From an uncultured Roseobacter sp. (GTDB lineage Bacteria; Pseudomonadota; Alphaproteobacteria; Rhodobacterales; Rhodobacteraceae), in NCBI RefSeq assembly GCF_947495275.1, contig NZ_CANLYL010000001.1, positions 248,001 through 312,000 on the forward strand: DNA of 64,000 nucleotides. The letters are read 5' to 3'. The position numbers were made by a program, and so were the translations under genes. Numbering within the stretch: position 1 is the stretch's first letter; each line of letters starts with the position of its first letter. Shown in pieces: positions 55,797 to 64,000 of the stretch. The notes under the pieces are model-generated. The model was not told where the DNA came from, ran no database searches, and saw nothing but the letters and a program-made list of their open reading frames with translations.

Positions 55797-55836
55797 GCAA
55801 AGTTCCCGCGCACAGCCCGCGCGGGCCTTTGCATTT
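55797..55836 (+). terminator. Terminator after tRNA-Pro
   Basis: GCAAAG (55797-55802) pairs with CTTTGC (55827-55832), and CCCGCG (55805-55810) with CGCGGG (55820-55825), followed by ATTTT. It ends at the ribosome site of dcd (AAGGAG, 55838-55843), so dcd expression may come from read-through or a promoter within this short gap. Confidence 0.7.
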
Positions 55837-55849
55837 TAAGGAGCATCAA

Positions 55850-56926
55850 ATGAGCGGTGTGCTGCCAAACCAACAGATCAGCCAGATGATTGCTGATAAT
55901 AAGATCGCCGCAACCCGCGCTGTCAGTGACGCTCAAATCCAGCCTGCCAGCCTTGATCTGCGTTTGGGAACAACCGCTTACCGTGTGCGTGCGTCGTTTC
56001 TGGCGGGCCATGGAGAACGCGTTTCCGACCGTTTGAAAGAGTTTGAAATGCACCGCGTCGATCTCTCTGATGGGGCGGTGCTGGAAAAGGGCTGCGTCTA
56101 TGTTGTCCCCTTGATGGAATCGCTGGCTCTGCCGGAGAATGTCCAGGCCGTCGCCAATGCCAAGAGCTCGACCGGGCGCCTTGATCTTCTGACCCGCACC
56201 ATCACCGATGGTGGCACCGAGTTTGACCGAATAGCACCGGGGTACTGCGGCCCGCTTTACGCTGAAATCTGTCCGCGCTCTTTTTCCGTTCTGGTACGCC
56301 CGGGCATGCGGCTCAACCAGATCCGTTTCGGCGACGGTCAGGCTGTGTTGGATGATACCGAATTGCGGGCTCTGCACGACCACACCCCTTTGGTTGACGG
56401 GCCCGCCGTCATTGACGAGGGTCTTGGCTTTTCAGTTGATTTGCGACTGCCCGATACGTCGCTTGTTGGTTACCGCGCCAAACCGCACACCGGGGTGATC
56501 GATCTCGACCTGATCAATCACTATGCGCCACGTGACTATTGGGAAGAAGTGCATAGCGACAACGGCCAGATCATTCTGGACCCCGGTGCATTCTACATCC
56601 TCGTGAGTCGAGAGGCGGTAACGATCCCGCCCGAATATGCCGCCGAAATGGCGCCGTTTCTGGCCATGGTTGGGGAATTCCGCGTGCATTACGCTGGGTT
56701 CTTTGACCCAGGCTTTGGTCATGCTTCGGCGGGCGGCGCCGGATCGCGCGGCGTGCTGGAGGTGCGCTGCCACGAAGCCCCGTTTGTGCTTGAACACGGT
56801 CAGGTCGTTGGGCGTCTGGTTTATGAAAAGATGCGCGACGTACCCACGCAGCTCTACGGCAAAGGGATCGCGTCAAATTATCAGGGACAGGGCCTGAAGC
56901 TGTCCAAACATTTCAAAACCCGTTGA
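55850..56926 (+). CDS. dcd: 2'-deoxycytidine 5'-triphosphate deaminase, two-domain form
   Basis: 358 residues, about twice the length of E. coli Dcd. Two dCTP-deaminase/dUTPase-fold halves are visible: the first has AKSSTGRLDLLTR and FDRIAPGYCGPLYAEI, the second a diverged ASAGGAGSRGVLEVRCHEAPF. Such double-domain Dcd proteins are usual in alphaproteobacteria. It makes dUTP from dCTP for thymidylate synthesis. The ATG at 55850 follows AAGGAG. Confidence 0.93.
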   Translation: MSGVLPNQQISQMIADNKIAATRAVSDAQIQPASLDLRLGTTAYRVRASFLAGHGERVSDRLKEFEMHRVDLSDGAVLEKGCVYVVPLMESLALPENVQAVANAKSSTGRLDLLTRTITDGGTEFDRIAPGYCGPLYAEICPRSFSVLVRPGMRLNQIRFGDGQAVLDDTELRALHDHTPLVDGPAVIDEGLGFSVDLRLPDTSLVGYRAKPHTGVIDLDLINHYAPRDYWEEVHSDNGQIILDPGAFYILVSREAVTIPPEYAAEMAPFLAMVGEFRVHYAGFFDPGFGHASAGGAGSRGVLEVRCHEAPFVLEHGQVVGRLVYEKMRDVPTQLYGKGIASNYQGQGLKLSKHFKTR

Positions 56927-56929
56927 CAG

Positions 56930-57127
56930 CTATAGCCGGGTCGATCTTTTGACCAGTTTCGCGGACTGACGGGCCTGACGTGTCATCTGCTCCGCCTGCA
57001 AGTCTTGCGACGCTTCGCGGGGCTGGGTTTTCCCGATGGACGCGGCCTTCTTGATACCCGCGTTGATACCTTTGTTGATCAGCCGCCGTGTTATCTGGCG
57101 CAAGATCATGTTGAGAATTCTGTCCAT
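56930..57127 (-). CDS. Small basic hypothetical protein
   Basis: 65 residues from an ATG at 57127 (AGGG upstream). It is strongly basic with Ile/Leu heptads (RILNMILRQITRRLINKGINAGIKKAA), suggesting an amphipathic helix that could bind membranes or nucleic acid. No family recognised. It converges on dcd 3 bp away and lies downstream of scpB on the same strand. Confidence 0.6.
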   Translation of the reverse strand: MDRILNMILRQITRRLINKGINAGIKKAASIGKTQPREASQDLQAEQMTRQARQSAKLVKRSTRL

Positions 57128-57199
57128 GTTTCTGCCCTTAGAACTTTGCCTCTGATCGATCATAGCGCAAATTGCGGCAATTTTCAGGGCGCAGTGTGA

Positions 57200-57859
57200 T
57201 CAATCTTCAAAGAGCTCGCTCTGACCTTCGCCGCTCTCTTCATCATCGTCGTCCTGTGGTCCCGGCATCAGAGCACTTGGCGGAGGACGGTTTTCAAGCA
57301 GCCCCGCGGCCCGAAGCTCTTTGAGCCCCGGAAGATCGCGCGCATTCTCAAGTCCAAAGTGGTCCAGAAACTCCTGTGTGACAACAAAGGTGACCGGCCG
57401 GCCCGGCGTCATCTTGCGTCGCCCGAAACGAATCCACTCCATTTCCAACAGCTGATCCACCGTGCCACGGCTGACCGAAACGCCGCGAATTTCTTCAATC
57501 TCCGCCCGGGTGACCGGTTGATGATACGCGATGATCGCCAGCGTCTCGATGGCCGCGCGCGACAGTTTACGCGTTTCAACGGTCTCGCGCTGCATGAGGA
57601 ACCCCAGATCGGAAGCCGTGCGCATGGCCCAGGCATCACCAATCTTGCAAAGGTTCACCCCGCGTCCTTCGTAGCGCTTGCGCAGATGCAGCAATGCTTC
57701 GGCGGGGTCTGATCCGTGCGGCATGCGAGAAGCCAGCTCCCGCAGGCTTATGGGTTCAGCGGTCGCAAAGAGAATGGCCTCGACCATCCGCTCCTGCTCG
57801 CCCATGGGGGGCGCTTCAAACAGGCTTTCTTCGGTCTCTATCGGAGCATCATCGTTCAC
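57200..57859 (-). CDS. scpB: Segregation and condensation protein B
   Basis: 219-residue kleisin-interacting winged-helix protein of the SMC condensin complex. AIETLAIIAYHQPVTRAEIEEIRGVSVSRG is its most conserved segment. The tail is acidic. It overlaps scpA by 4 bp. Confidence 0.94.
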   Translation of the reverse strand: MNDDAPIETEESLFEAPPMGEQERMVEAILFATAEPISLRELASRMPHGSDPAEALLHLRKRYEGRGVNLCKIGDAWAMRTASDLGFLMQRETVETRKLSRAAIETLAIIAYHQPVTRAEIEEIRGVSVSRGTVDQLLEMEWIRFGRRKMTPGRPVTFVVTQEFLDHFGLENARDLPGLKELRAAGLLENRPPPSALMPGPQDDDDEESGEGQSELFED

Positions 57860-58647
57860 TGTGGCGTGTCTCTTTTGCGCAGCTGGAGGGGCGCGAATGT
57901 TCCAGATTGGCGAATTTCCAGGTGACCTTCTTTAACAAGCTCCAGCGACGCCGCAAAGGTAGAGGCGGTTGCAGAGCGCCGCCGTACCGGGTCCATCTCC
58001 CAGCCTTCGGGCAAATAGCTGGAGATATCCGTCCAATCCCCGGCAAATCCGATCAGACCGCGCATCCGGTCGAGCGCCTGCTCCATGGTAAAGACGGCAT
58101 CACGATCCATGACAAAGGGGCGAAAATCATCGCGTGTGCGAATGCGCGCATATCCCTGCATCAGATCAAGCAGGGTTGCGGTGTATTGCACTTTGCGCGT
58201 GCGGGTCACTTCGTGCGTCTGGCCGCGCGCAAAAAAATCCCGCCCCAGGCGGTCCCTGCCCATCAGACGCGCCGCCGCATCGCGCATCGCCTGCAGGCGT
58301 TCGAGCTGAAAGGCCAGATGAGCGGCGAGTTCCTCGCCCGTCGGGCCGTCTTCGGTTGGATCGGGCGGCAGCAGCAAGCGCGATTTCAGAAACGCCAGCC
58401 ATGCCGCCATCACAAGATAATCCGCGGCCAATTCCAGCCGCAACGCTTTTGCGCGCTCTACGAAGGCCAGGTACTGTTTGGCCAGCGCCAGAACGGAAAT
58501 TTTTCGCAGATCAACTTTTTGGGTCCGGCTGAGCGTCAACAGCAGATCCAGCGGGCCCTCAAACCCATCGACATCCACAATCAGGGCTTCGGCTGCGAGC
58601 CGGTCTGCCACCGATATCGTGTCTTCTTCAAACGGGACTTCAGCCAT
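57856..58647 (-). CDS. scpA: Segregation and condensation protein A
   Basis: 263-residue kleisin that bridges the Smc heads. The N-terminal VDGFEGPLDLLLTLSRTQKVDLRKI and the middle EMAWLAFLKSRLLLP-like segment (VMAAWLAFLKSRLLLPP) are typical. It lies between nagZ and scpB in a same-strand run SPOR-nagZ-scpA-scpB. Confidence 0.94.
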   Translation of the reverse strand: MAEVPFEEDTISVADRLAAEALIVDVDGFEGPLDLLLTLSRTQKVDLRKISVLALAKQYLAFVERAKALRLELAADYLVMAAWLAFLKSRLLLPPDPTEDGPTGEELAAHLAFQLERLQAMRDAAARLMGRDRLGRDFFARGQTHEVTRTRKVQYTATLLDLMQGYARIRTRDDFRPFVMDRDAVFTMEQALDRMRGLIGFAGDWTDISSYLPEGWEMDPVRRRSATASTFAASLELVKEGHLEIRQSGTFAPLQLRKRDTPQ

Positions 58648-58660
58648 GCCTTCTTACGTT

Positions 58661-59659
58661 TTACGCTCCGCTCAACAGCGTCTCAAGCTGCGCGCGTAAG
58701 GCATCAATGTCAACATCATCTGCCGGTTTACGCGCCGCCAGCGCGCGTTCCGCCCGTTGCTGCGCGGCATCCGTCATCTGACCAGCAGCATCTGCGACGG
58801 CAGCGCGGTCCGACAGGGACGCATTACAGAAAAGAACCACATCACACCCGGCCGCGATAGCCGATCTGGTGATGTCCGGATACGCGCCTTTCAGGGCCTT
58901 CATGCTGATGTCATCGGTCATGATCAGATTGTCAAAACCAATGTCCTGCCGAATGACCTGCATAATCTTTGGCGAAAGCGTCGCCGGTTGGCGATCCAGA
59001 GTCTCGAAAACCAGATGCGCTGTCATGCCCATTGGCACATCCTTCAACGCAGCAAAGGGTGCAAAATCGGACGTCTCTAACGTTGCAATCTCCGCATCGA
59101 CATGGGGCAGGTCGTGATGGCTGTCCAACGTGGTGCGCCCATGGCCAGGCATATGCTTGATCACAGGCAAGACACCCCCCGCAAGCAGGCCGTCGGCAAC
59201 GGCCCGGCCCAACTTCGCAACAACAGCCGGATCAGACCCATAGCATCGGTTGCGCAAAAATTCGTGCGTTTGCGGCCCCGCGAGATCGACCATGGGTGCG
59301 CAATTGCTGTCGATCCCCAAGTCCAGAAGTTCCGAAGCGATCAGGCGGTAGCGCAGGTACATGGCCTGCGCCGCATGCGCGCCCGCTGCCTGAACGAAAT
59401 CAAGCGGAGGTGTCCATTCTGTCCAGATCGGTCCGCGCAACCGCTGAACCCGACCGCCTTCCTGATCGATGGTGATTGGCGCATCCCGGCCAACGGCCTC
59501 GCGCATTTCCGCGCAAAGCCTGCGCACTTGTTCCGGCGCGTCGATATTCCGGGCGAAAAGAATGAATCCAAACGGATTGGATGCCCGAAAGAAAGCCTTT
59601 TCATCTTTGGATAGGCTGAGGCCCTCGGCGTCCAGAATGGTGGCGCCGAACCGGGTCAT
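58661..59659 (-). CDS. nagZ: Beta-N-acetylhexosaminidase
   Basis: 332-residue GH3 enzyme that removes GlcNAc from anhydro-muropeptides in cell-wall recycling, the step before AnmK (43427-44551). The motif VIKHMPGHGRTTLDSHHDLP carries the acid/base His, and MTDDISM carries the nucleophile Asp. Its start overlaps the SPOR gene stop by 4 bp. Confidence 0.94.
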   Translation of the reverse strand: MTRFGATILDAEGLSLSKDEKAFFRASNPFGFILFARNIDAPEQVRRLCAEMREAVGRDAPITIDQEGGRVQRLRGPIWTEWTPPLDFVQAAGAHAAQAMYLRYRLIASELLDLGIDSNCAPMVDLAGPQTHEFLRNRCYGSDPAVVAKLGRAVADGLLAGGVLPVIKHMPGHGRTTLDSHHDLPHVDAEIATLETSDFAPFAALKDVPMGMTAHLVFETLDRQPATLSPKIMQVIRQDIGFDNLIMTDDISMKALKGAYPDITRSAIAAGCDVVLFCNASLSDRAAVADAAGQMTDAAQQRAERALAARKPADDVDIDALRAQLETLLSGA

Positions 59660-60660
59660 TTGCTGGCGACGGGAATGCAGTCAACGCCTTCGGCCTTGAA
59701 GGCTGAGCAAAAGCGCCTTGCATCACTCAGATCAACGAACCCCATGGCGCGTAATCGGTAGAAGGTCCGCCCGCCGGACTGCGCTTTTTGCACGACACGA
59801 GATTTGTCTTGCAGGTAATCCCCAAAACGGTTTTCCAGACGCTGCCATTCGCTGCGGGCCACGTCGGCGCTGTCAAAAGCCCCAAGCTGCGCAAGACGGG
59901 TGCCTGTGGGTATCTGCGCCGCGTCAACTTCGGAGGACGGCGTCTGCGCTACGAAAGCAGCCGTTTGCAAGGTCGGGCCATTGGCCGGGCGCAACTTGGG
60001 GCGCATCACCAACTGGCCGGTCGGTTTTTCGTCGGTTTCCGGCACCACGTCCTCTACTGGCACCGTTGTTTCGGAGGCAATAGCACTCTCGTCCTCATTT
60101 GCTGCGGAAGCTTGAGGCAAATCAGCGGTTAGCTCCGCCACAACCGCATCTATGGCACCATCTTGCAGATTCTCGGCAAGTGAATTCTCTCTTTGCGGTG
60201 CCGTCGGTCTGGCCGTTTCAAAAAAATCCGAGGCAGGGGCAAGAGGTTGCGGTTGCTCGACCGGAGCGACTTTGGCAAGCACAACTGGCTGGTCTTCCTG
60301 CGCCAGATCAGCGGCCCGTGGTGCCAGGACGACCTGGTCAACCGGCCCGGCTGCGGACCCTTCGGCAGCCACGGCGTTAACAGCGAGACCCTGATGGCGC
60401 GCAACCTGCCCGCCAGGATCTTCGGGTCGTACGCGCATTTCGCCGGCTGCGGCGCGCACAACGGGAATGCCGCTGACATCGCGCACCATCAGTTTGTAGC
60501 CCCAGACGCCAATGCCCGCGATCAGCGCCAGAGACACCACGGCGCCGGCCACATTTGTCATCATTGCCAGGGAACTGGGGGCGAGATCATCGCCTTCCTG
60601 GGCCTCGGATTCACGTCCGTAGGCCCCCATACCATGGGAGAATTCAATATCCGCCATCAT
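59656..60660 (-). CDS. SPOR-domain membrane protein
   Basis: 334 residues. A cytoplasmic N-terminal tail, one membrane helix near residues 36-55 (AGAVVSLALIAGIGVWGY), a long low-complexity acidic/proline periplasmic linker, and a C-terminal SPOR domain (GTRLAQLGAFDSADVARSEW... RLRAMGFVDLSDARRFC). SPOR domains bind denuded septal peptidoglycan, so a role at the division site is inferred. Two adjacent ATG codons start it. Transcribed between argS and nagZ. Confidence 0.88.
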   Translation of the reverse strand: MMADIEFSHGMGAYGRESEAQEGDDLAPSSLAMMTNVAGAVVSLALIAGIGVWGYKLMVRDVSGIPVVRAAAGEMRVRPEDPGGQVARHQGLAVNAVAAEGSAAGPVDQVVLAPRAADLAQEDQPVVLAKVAPVEQPQPLAPASDFFETARPTAPQRENSLAENLQDGAIDAVVAELTADLPQASAANEDESAIASETTVPVEDVVPETDEKPTGQLVMRPKLRPANGPTLQTAAFVAQTPSSEVDAAQIPTGTRLAQLGAFDSADVARSEWQRLENRFGDYLQDKSRVVQKAQSGGRTFYRLRAMGFVDLSDARRFCSAFKAEGVDCIPVASK

Positions 60661-60735
60661 CGCCTCACTGCCGCCAGGATACGTGCCCCGGTGGTCTCAT
60701 TCATGCTTGCCTGCTCTGGCGAAGGGCGCGATTTG

Positions 60736-62481
60736 TTACCGCATCTCCTGCGCCGGTGTGACCCCAAGAATACCAAGACCGGCTGCAATTACAACGCTCG
60801 TGGCACGCGCAAGGGCGATTTTTGCCTGGCTTGTGGCAACGTTGCCCTCCTGCACCGCGCGCAGGCTGTCGTCAGATCGACCGAGATGGTAAAGGCTGTG
60901 GAATTCCGATGCCACTTCATAGAGATAAAATGCCACGCGGTGCGGCTCATTGCTGCGCGCTGCCGTCTCGACAAGCCGCGGCCATTCGGCCAGCTTCGCC
61001 GCCATCGAAAGCTCGGCTGCATGTGCCAGTTGCCCCAGATCCGCAGCACCCAGCGTCGCGTCGTCCACAGCAATGCCCGCCTCTGTGGCCTTCGTCAGGA
61101 TCGACGCGATCCGGGCGTGCGCATATTGCACATAAAACACCGGGTTTTCACGCGATTGCTCCATGACCTTATCGAAATCGAAATCGAGCGTCGCGTCGTT
61201 CTTGCGGGTCAGCATGACAAAACGCGTCACATCCGGACCCACCTGATCCACAACATCACGCAGCGTGACAAATGTTCCTGCCCGTTTGGACATTTTGAAC
61301 GGCTCACCGTTTTTATAGAGCTTCACCAACTGCGTCAGCTTGATATCCAGCGGCACCTGACCGCCGGACAGCGCCGACACCGCCGCCTTCATCCGTTTGA
61401 CGTAGCCGCCATGATCAGCCCCAAAAACGTCGATCAGCGCGTCGAAACCCCGGCTCACCTTATCATAGTGATAAGCGATATCCGGCGCAAAGTAGGTCCA
61501 GGAGCCGTCGGATTTCTTTACCGGGCGGTCCACGTCATCACCGTGCTCGGTCGAGGCGAAAAGTGTCTGTTCGCGGGGCTCCCAATCTTCCGGTTTTTTG
61601 CCCTTTGGCGGCTCCAGCACGCCTTCATAGATCAGACCCTTGCCGCGCAGATCATCGATCGCCGCTTCGATCCGGCCCGTCCCATAAAGCGATTTTTCCG
61701 AATAGAAGACGTCCATCTCGACGCCAAGCGCCTTGAGGTCGGCTCGGATCAGGCCCATCATCGCCTCAGTCGCGAACTCCCGCACGTCTTCCAGCCAGAA
61801 CTGTTCGCCTTTGTCGAGATAGGCCTCCCCCACCTTGTCTTTCAGCGCTTCGCCCACGGCGATCAGGTAGTCGCCGGGGTACGTGCCGTCGGGAAAGGCC
61901 ACTTCCTGCCCATGCGCTTCCAGATACCGCAGATAAACCGACCGCGCGAGCACATCGACCTGCGCACCACCGTCATTAATGTAGTATTCGCGCGTTACAT
62001 CGAACCCGGCAAAATCCAGCAGGGACGCCAGCGCATCCCCAAAGACGGCCCCCCGCGTATGGCCCACATGCAGCGGACCTGTTGGGTTTGCAGAGACGTA
62101 TTCAACGTTGACCTTCTTGCCATGCCCCAGACTTGCCCGGCCAAAATCCGTACCTGCCGCCAAAATGCCCGACACAACACCCTGCCAGATATCGGGCGCA
62201 AGCCGCAGGTTCAAAAATCCCGGGCCTGCGACCTCCGCTTTGCTGATCCGATCGTCCTTGATCAGATGTGCGGCAAGGTTTCCGGCAATATCGCGCGGTT
62301 TCTGACCCGACGGTTTTGCAAGGACCATGGCAGCATTGGTTGCCATATCGCCATGCGCGGCATCGCGCGGCGGCTCCACCGTCACATTGTCCATGGTCAG
62401 GCCCTCGGGCAATTGCCCGGCGGCCACCATGTCCTGCAAGCAGTCGACTACAAGCGCGCGGATATCGGCGAATAGGTTCAT
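60736..62481 (-). CDS. argS: Arginyl-tRNA synthetase
   Basis: 581-residue class I synthetase. [21 protein letters not shown] contains the HIGH motif, and [12 protein letters not shown] corresponds to the KMSKS loop. The start is ATG at 62481 ([10 protein letters not shown]), the family start; the upstream extension to 62580 is rejected. It probably leads the run argS-SPOR-nagZ-scpA-scpB. Confidence 0.96.
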   Translation of the reverse strand: MNLFADIRALVVDCLQDMVAAGQLPEGLTMDNVTVEPPRDAAHGDMATNAAMVLAKPSGQKPRDIAGNLAAHLIKDDRISKAEVAGPGFLNLRLAPDIWQGVVSGILAAGTDFGRASLGHGKKVNVEYVSANPTGPLHVGHTRGAVFGDALASLLDFAGFDVTREYYINDGGAQVDVLARSVYLRYLEAHGQEVAFPDGTYPGDYLIAVGEALKDKVGEAYLDKGEQFWLEDVREFATEAMMGLIRADLKALGVEMDVFYSEKSLYGTGRIEAAIDDLRGKGLIYEGVLEPPKGKKPEDWEPREQTLFASTEHGDDVDRPVKKSDGSWTYFAPDIAYHYDKVSRGFDALIDVFGADHGGYVKRMKAAVSALSGGQVPLDIKLTQLVKLYKNGEPFKMSKRAGTFVTLRDVVDQVGPDVTRFVMLTRKNDATLDFDFDKVMEQSRENPVFYVQYAHARIASILTKATEAGIAVDDATLGAADLGQLAHAAELSMAAKLAEWPRLVETAARSNEPHRVAFYLYEVASEFHSLYHLGRSDDSLRAVQEGNVATSQAKIALARATSVVIAAGLGILGVTPAQEMR

Positions 62482-62613
62482 CTTCTTGGTCCTAACAGAA
62501 ACTTCGGGCGGTTTATCACGCCCCGGGGCCGGGTCAACCGCACATGCCTGCAGATAGTCCGCCCGAAATCGAAAAGACACGCCGCCGTGCCCCTAGAGGC
62601 TAAAACCCGCCGT

Positions 62614-63756
62614 TTATCCCTCAGCGATCAAACGTTCATGTTCTTGCAGGGCAAACCTGTCGGTCATCCCGGAGATATAATCAGACACGATACGCGCCAG
62701 CGCCGTTTCCCCGCGCGCCTCCTCCACATCCTTGCGCCATTGTTTTGGCAATTGATCCGGGTGGGACATGAAGTAGGGGAACAGCTCTTCGACAACCTGC
62801 GTGACCTGTGCCCGCATTTCCACAACACTGGGCGCGCGGTACATACGGTCGAAAAGAAAAGACCGGATGACTTTCAGATCGGTAAAGACATCATCGGAAA
62901 AACGGATAATGGTGCGCCCTGCACCGCGAATGTCATCCACCGATTGCGGGGCCAGCTCCATGAGCCTCTCCTGCGCAAAATTGATCACGTCCTCGACCAG
63001 AACGCCAAAGAAGCGCCGCAACGCCTCATGGCGGCGGCGGTAGTAGTTCAGTCCCGGATAAAGCCTGTCGACCTCTTTGAAACATGCGTTGAGGATCGGC
63101 AAAGCAGCCAGTTCGTCGGTTGAAAAAAGCTCGGCGCGCAGCCCATCATGAAGATCGTGATGATTGTAGGCCACATCATCGGCAATCGCCGCCACCTGTG
63201 CTTCGGCACTGGCGAACGTTCCCAACTCAAGATCATGTCGATCGTTGTAGACTTGCAGCGCCCAGGGGATTTCACCGATGACCGGCCCATTGTGCTTGGC
63301 CAATCCTTCGAGCGTTTCCCAGGTCAGGTTCAGCCCATCAAAATCCGCGTAGTGACGCTCCAGATGCGTGACGATCCGTATGGCCTGCGCATTGTGATCA
63401 AAACCGCCATAGGGCGCCATGAGCGCAGAGAGCGCATCCTCCCCGGTATGGCCAAAAGGCGTATGACCCAGATCATGGGCAAGAGCCACGGCTTCTGTCA
63501 GCTCGGCATTGAGCCCCAGCGCACCCGCAATTGTCCGCGCCACCTGCGCCACTTCGATAGAGTGGGTCAGCCGTGTACGGTAATAATCGCCTTCATGTTC
63601 TATGAAGACCTGAGTTTTGTGCTTGAGCCTTCGGAAGGCGCTGGCATGAATAATCCGGTCCCGGTCACGCTGAAAACATGACCGAAACGTGCTTTCCTCC
63701 TCCCGCACGCGCCGTCCCCTGGCGCGGGCCGGATCAGAGGCATAAAGAGCCGTCAT
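62614..63756 (-). CDS. dGTPase-like dNTP triphosphohydrolase
   Basis: 380-residue HD-domain enzyme removing triphosphate from dNTPs. Metal ligands are in RLTHSIEVAQVART, LAHDLGHTPFGH and the distal Asp of IADDVAYNHHD. Size and motifs place it in the type 2 Dgt group common in alphaproteobacteria. It is divergent from the ErpA/IscA-like gene. Confidence 0.92.
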   Translation of the reverse strand: MTALYASDPARARGRRVREEESTFRSCFQRDRDRIIHASAFRRLKHKTQVFIEHEGDYYRTRLTHSIEVAQVARTIAGALGLNAELTEAVALAHDLGHTPFGHTGEDALSALMAPYGGFDHNAQAIRIVTHLERHYADFDGLNLTWETLEGLAKHNGPVIGEIPWALQVYNDRHDLELGTFASAEAQVAAIADDVAYNHHDLHDGLRAELFSTDELAALPILNACFKEVDRLYPGLNYYRRRHEALRRFFGVLVEDVINFAQERLMELAPQSVDDIRGAGRTIIRFSDDVFTDLKVIRSFLFDRMYRAPSVVEMRAQVTQVVEELFPYFMSHPDQLPKQWRKDVEEARGETALARIVSDYISGMTDRFALQEHERLIAEG

Positions 63757-63839
63757 TGCTCGCTTGTCCTTGTGGCCTGATCTGCGAGTTTCTATATTGC
63801 ACCTACAGCATTAATGAAACCGCTTGACGGAGCCCGCAC

Positions 63840-64000
63840 ATGCAACTGCCCCCTAAGGTTACGCCCCGCGCTTTTGATCGGCTGGCCGAAATAGGCGCCG
63901 CGACTGACGGCAAGGCCCTGCGCGTGGCCGTTGAGGGGGGCGGCTGTTCGGGTTTTCAGTATGAAATTGCTCTGGATGAACCTCGCGAAGACGACCTGAT
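63840..64000 (+). CDS. Iron-sulphur cluster insertion protein (ErpA/IscA-like), partial
   Basis: First 53 codons only, cut by the window edge. VTPRAFDRLAEI and VEGGGCSGFQYEIALDE contain the first of the three conserved cluster cysteines of A-type carriers. GGAG lies seven nt before the ATG. The C-terminal CxC pair lies beyond the edge. Confidence 0.9.
   Translation, partial: MQLPPKVTPRAFDRLAEIGAATDGKALRVAVEGGGCSGFQYEIALDEPREDDL

Noticed and set aside
60193-62475. 760-codon plus-strand open frame
   Set aside because: It is antisense to argS and the SPOR gene, whose products have clear family motifs; its His/Arg-rich translation is typical of an antisense shadow in GC-rich DNA.

Overview
The window reads as a chromosomal core segment of an alphaproteobacterium of the Rhodobacterales (Roseobacter-type Rhodobacteraceae). 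This is inferred from gene order and product types: lptF-lptG-lptD-surA-pdxA-rsmA, prfA-prmC-DUF4167, DUF177-rpmF-plsX-fabH-ihfA-merR, nagZ-scpA-scpB, a two-domain Dcd, a VPLPA-type sorting signal and a choline transporter of the ChoXWV kind. About 68 protein genes (one cut by the right edge) and one tRNA gene fill the window densely. I see no insertion sequence, prophage, CRISPR array, rRNA or obvious defence island.

Layout. 1-3.4 kb: a transglutaminase-like cysteine protease, a small secreted protein with a GDDGP repeat tail, an exosortase-type (VPLPA-CTERM) surface protein, a long AT-rich regulatory gap, and a small cytochrome c behind a perfect FNR-type box. 3.4-6.2 kb: choXWV choline uptake operon. 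6.3-11.5 kb: a very large CheB-CheR-PAS signalling protein divergent from an unrecognised protein, then aldose epimerase. 11.6-16.5 kb: a proline-rich mini-ORF, a TfoX-C-like protein, ndk, an ABC-F ATPase, MarC, a retropepsin-like protease and holC. 16.6-24 kb: envelope-biogenesis operon lptFGD-surA-pdxA-rsmA. 24-27.4 kb: DUF4167, prmC, prfA and two convergently overlapping small genes. 27.4-30.5 kb: an operon of two ureohydrolases and an M20 amidohydrolase. 30.6-38 kb: mazG, nucleoside hydrolase, GNAT, SelO, DMT exporter, DUF533 protein and a DEAD-box helicase. 38-46 kb: a Fur-family regulator with a CPT-like kinase, DMT exporter, enolase, GNAT, FAD oxidoreductase, cupin, anmK, tyrS and a 43-residue membrane mini-protein. 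46-51 kb: FemAB-like acetyltransferase, an SDR dehydrogenase behind a palindromic operator, Uup-type ABC-F, an OlsB/GlsB-type lipid N-acyltransferase and a BamE-like lipoprotein. 51-55.7 kb: DUF177-rpmF-plsX-fabH-ihfA-merR. 55.7-64 kb: tRNA-Pro(GGG), dcd, scpB-scpA-nagZ-SPOR-argS, dgt and the start of an ErpA/IscA-like gene.

How the genes work together. Several operons serve the envelope (Lpt transport, SurA, BamE-like, NagZ and AnmK for wall recycling, SPOR protein, PlsX/FabH lipid supply, aminolipid acyltransferase). Others serve translation fidelity and nucleotide hygiene (prfA/prmC, tyrS, argS, rpmF, DUF177, ABC-F proteins, mazG, dgt, dcd, ndk). Accessory functions are nitrogenous osmolyte uptake (choline), guanidino-compound hydrolysis (two agmatinase-like enzymes plus M20) and signalling (CheB-CheR-PAS).

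No single locus announces a clearly new system. The spots most worth checking are the M20/double-ureohydrolase operon, the CheB-CheR-PAS protein and its EAL-like orphan neighbour, the lone OlsB/GlsB-type gene, the two mini-ORFs (11638-11736 and 45863-45994), the perfect FNR box, and the palindrome cluster upstream of the GDDGP protein.
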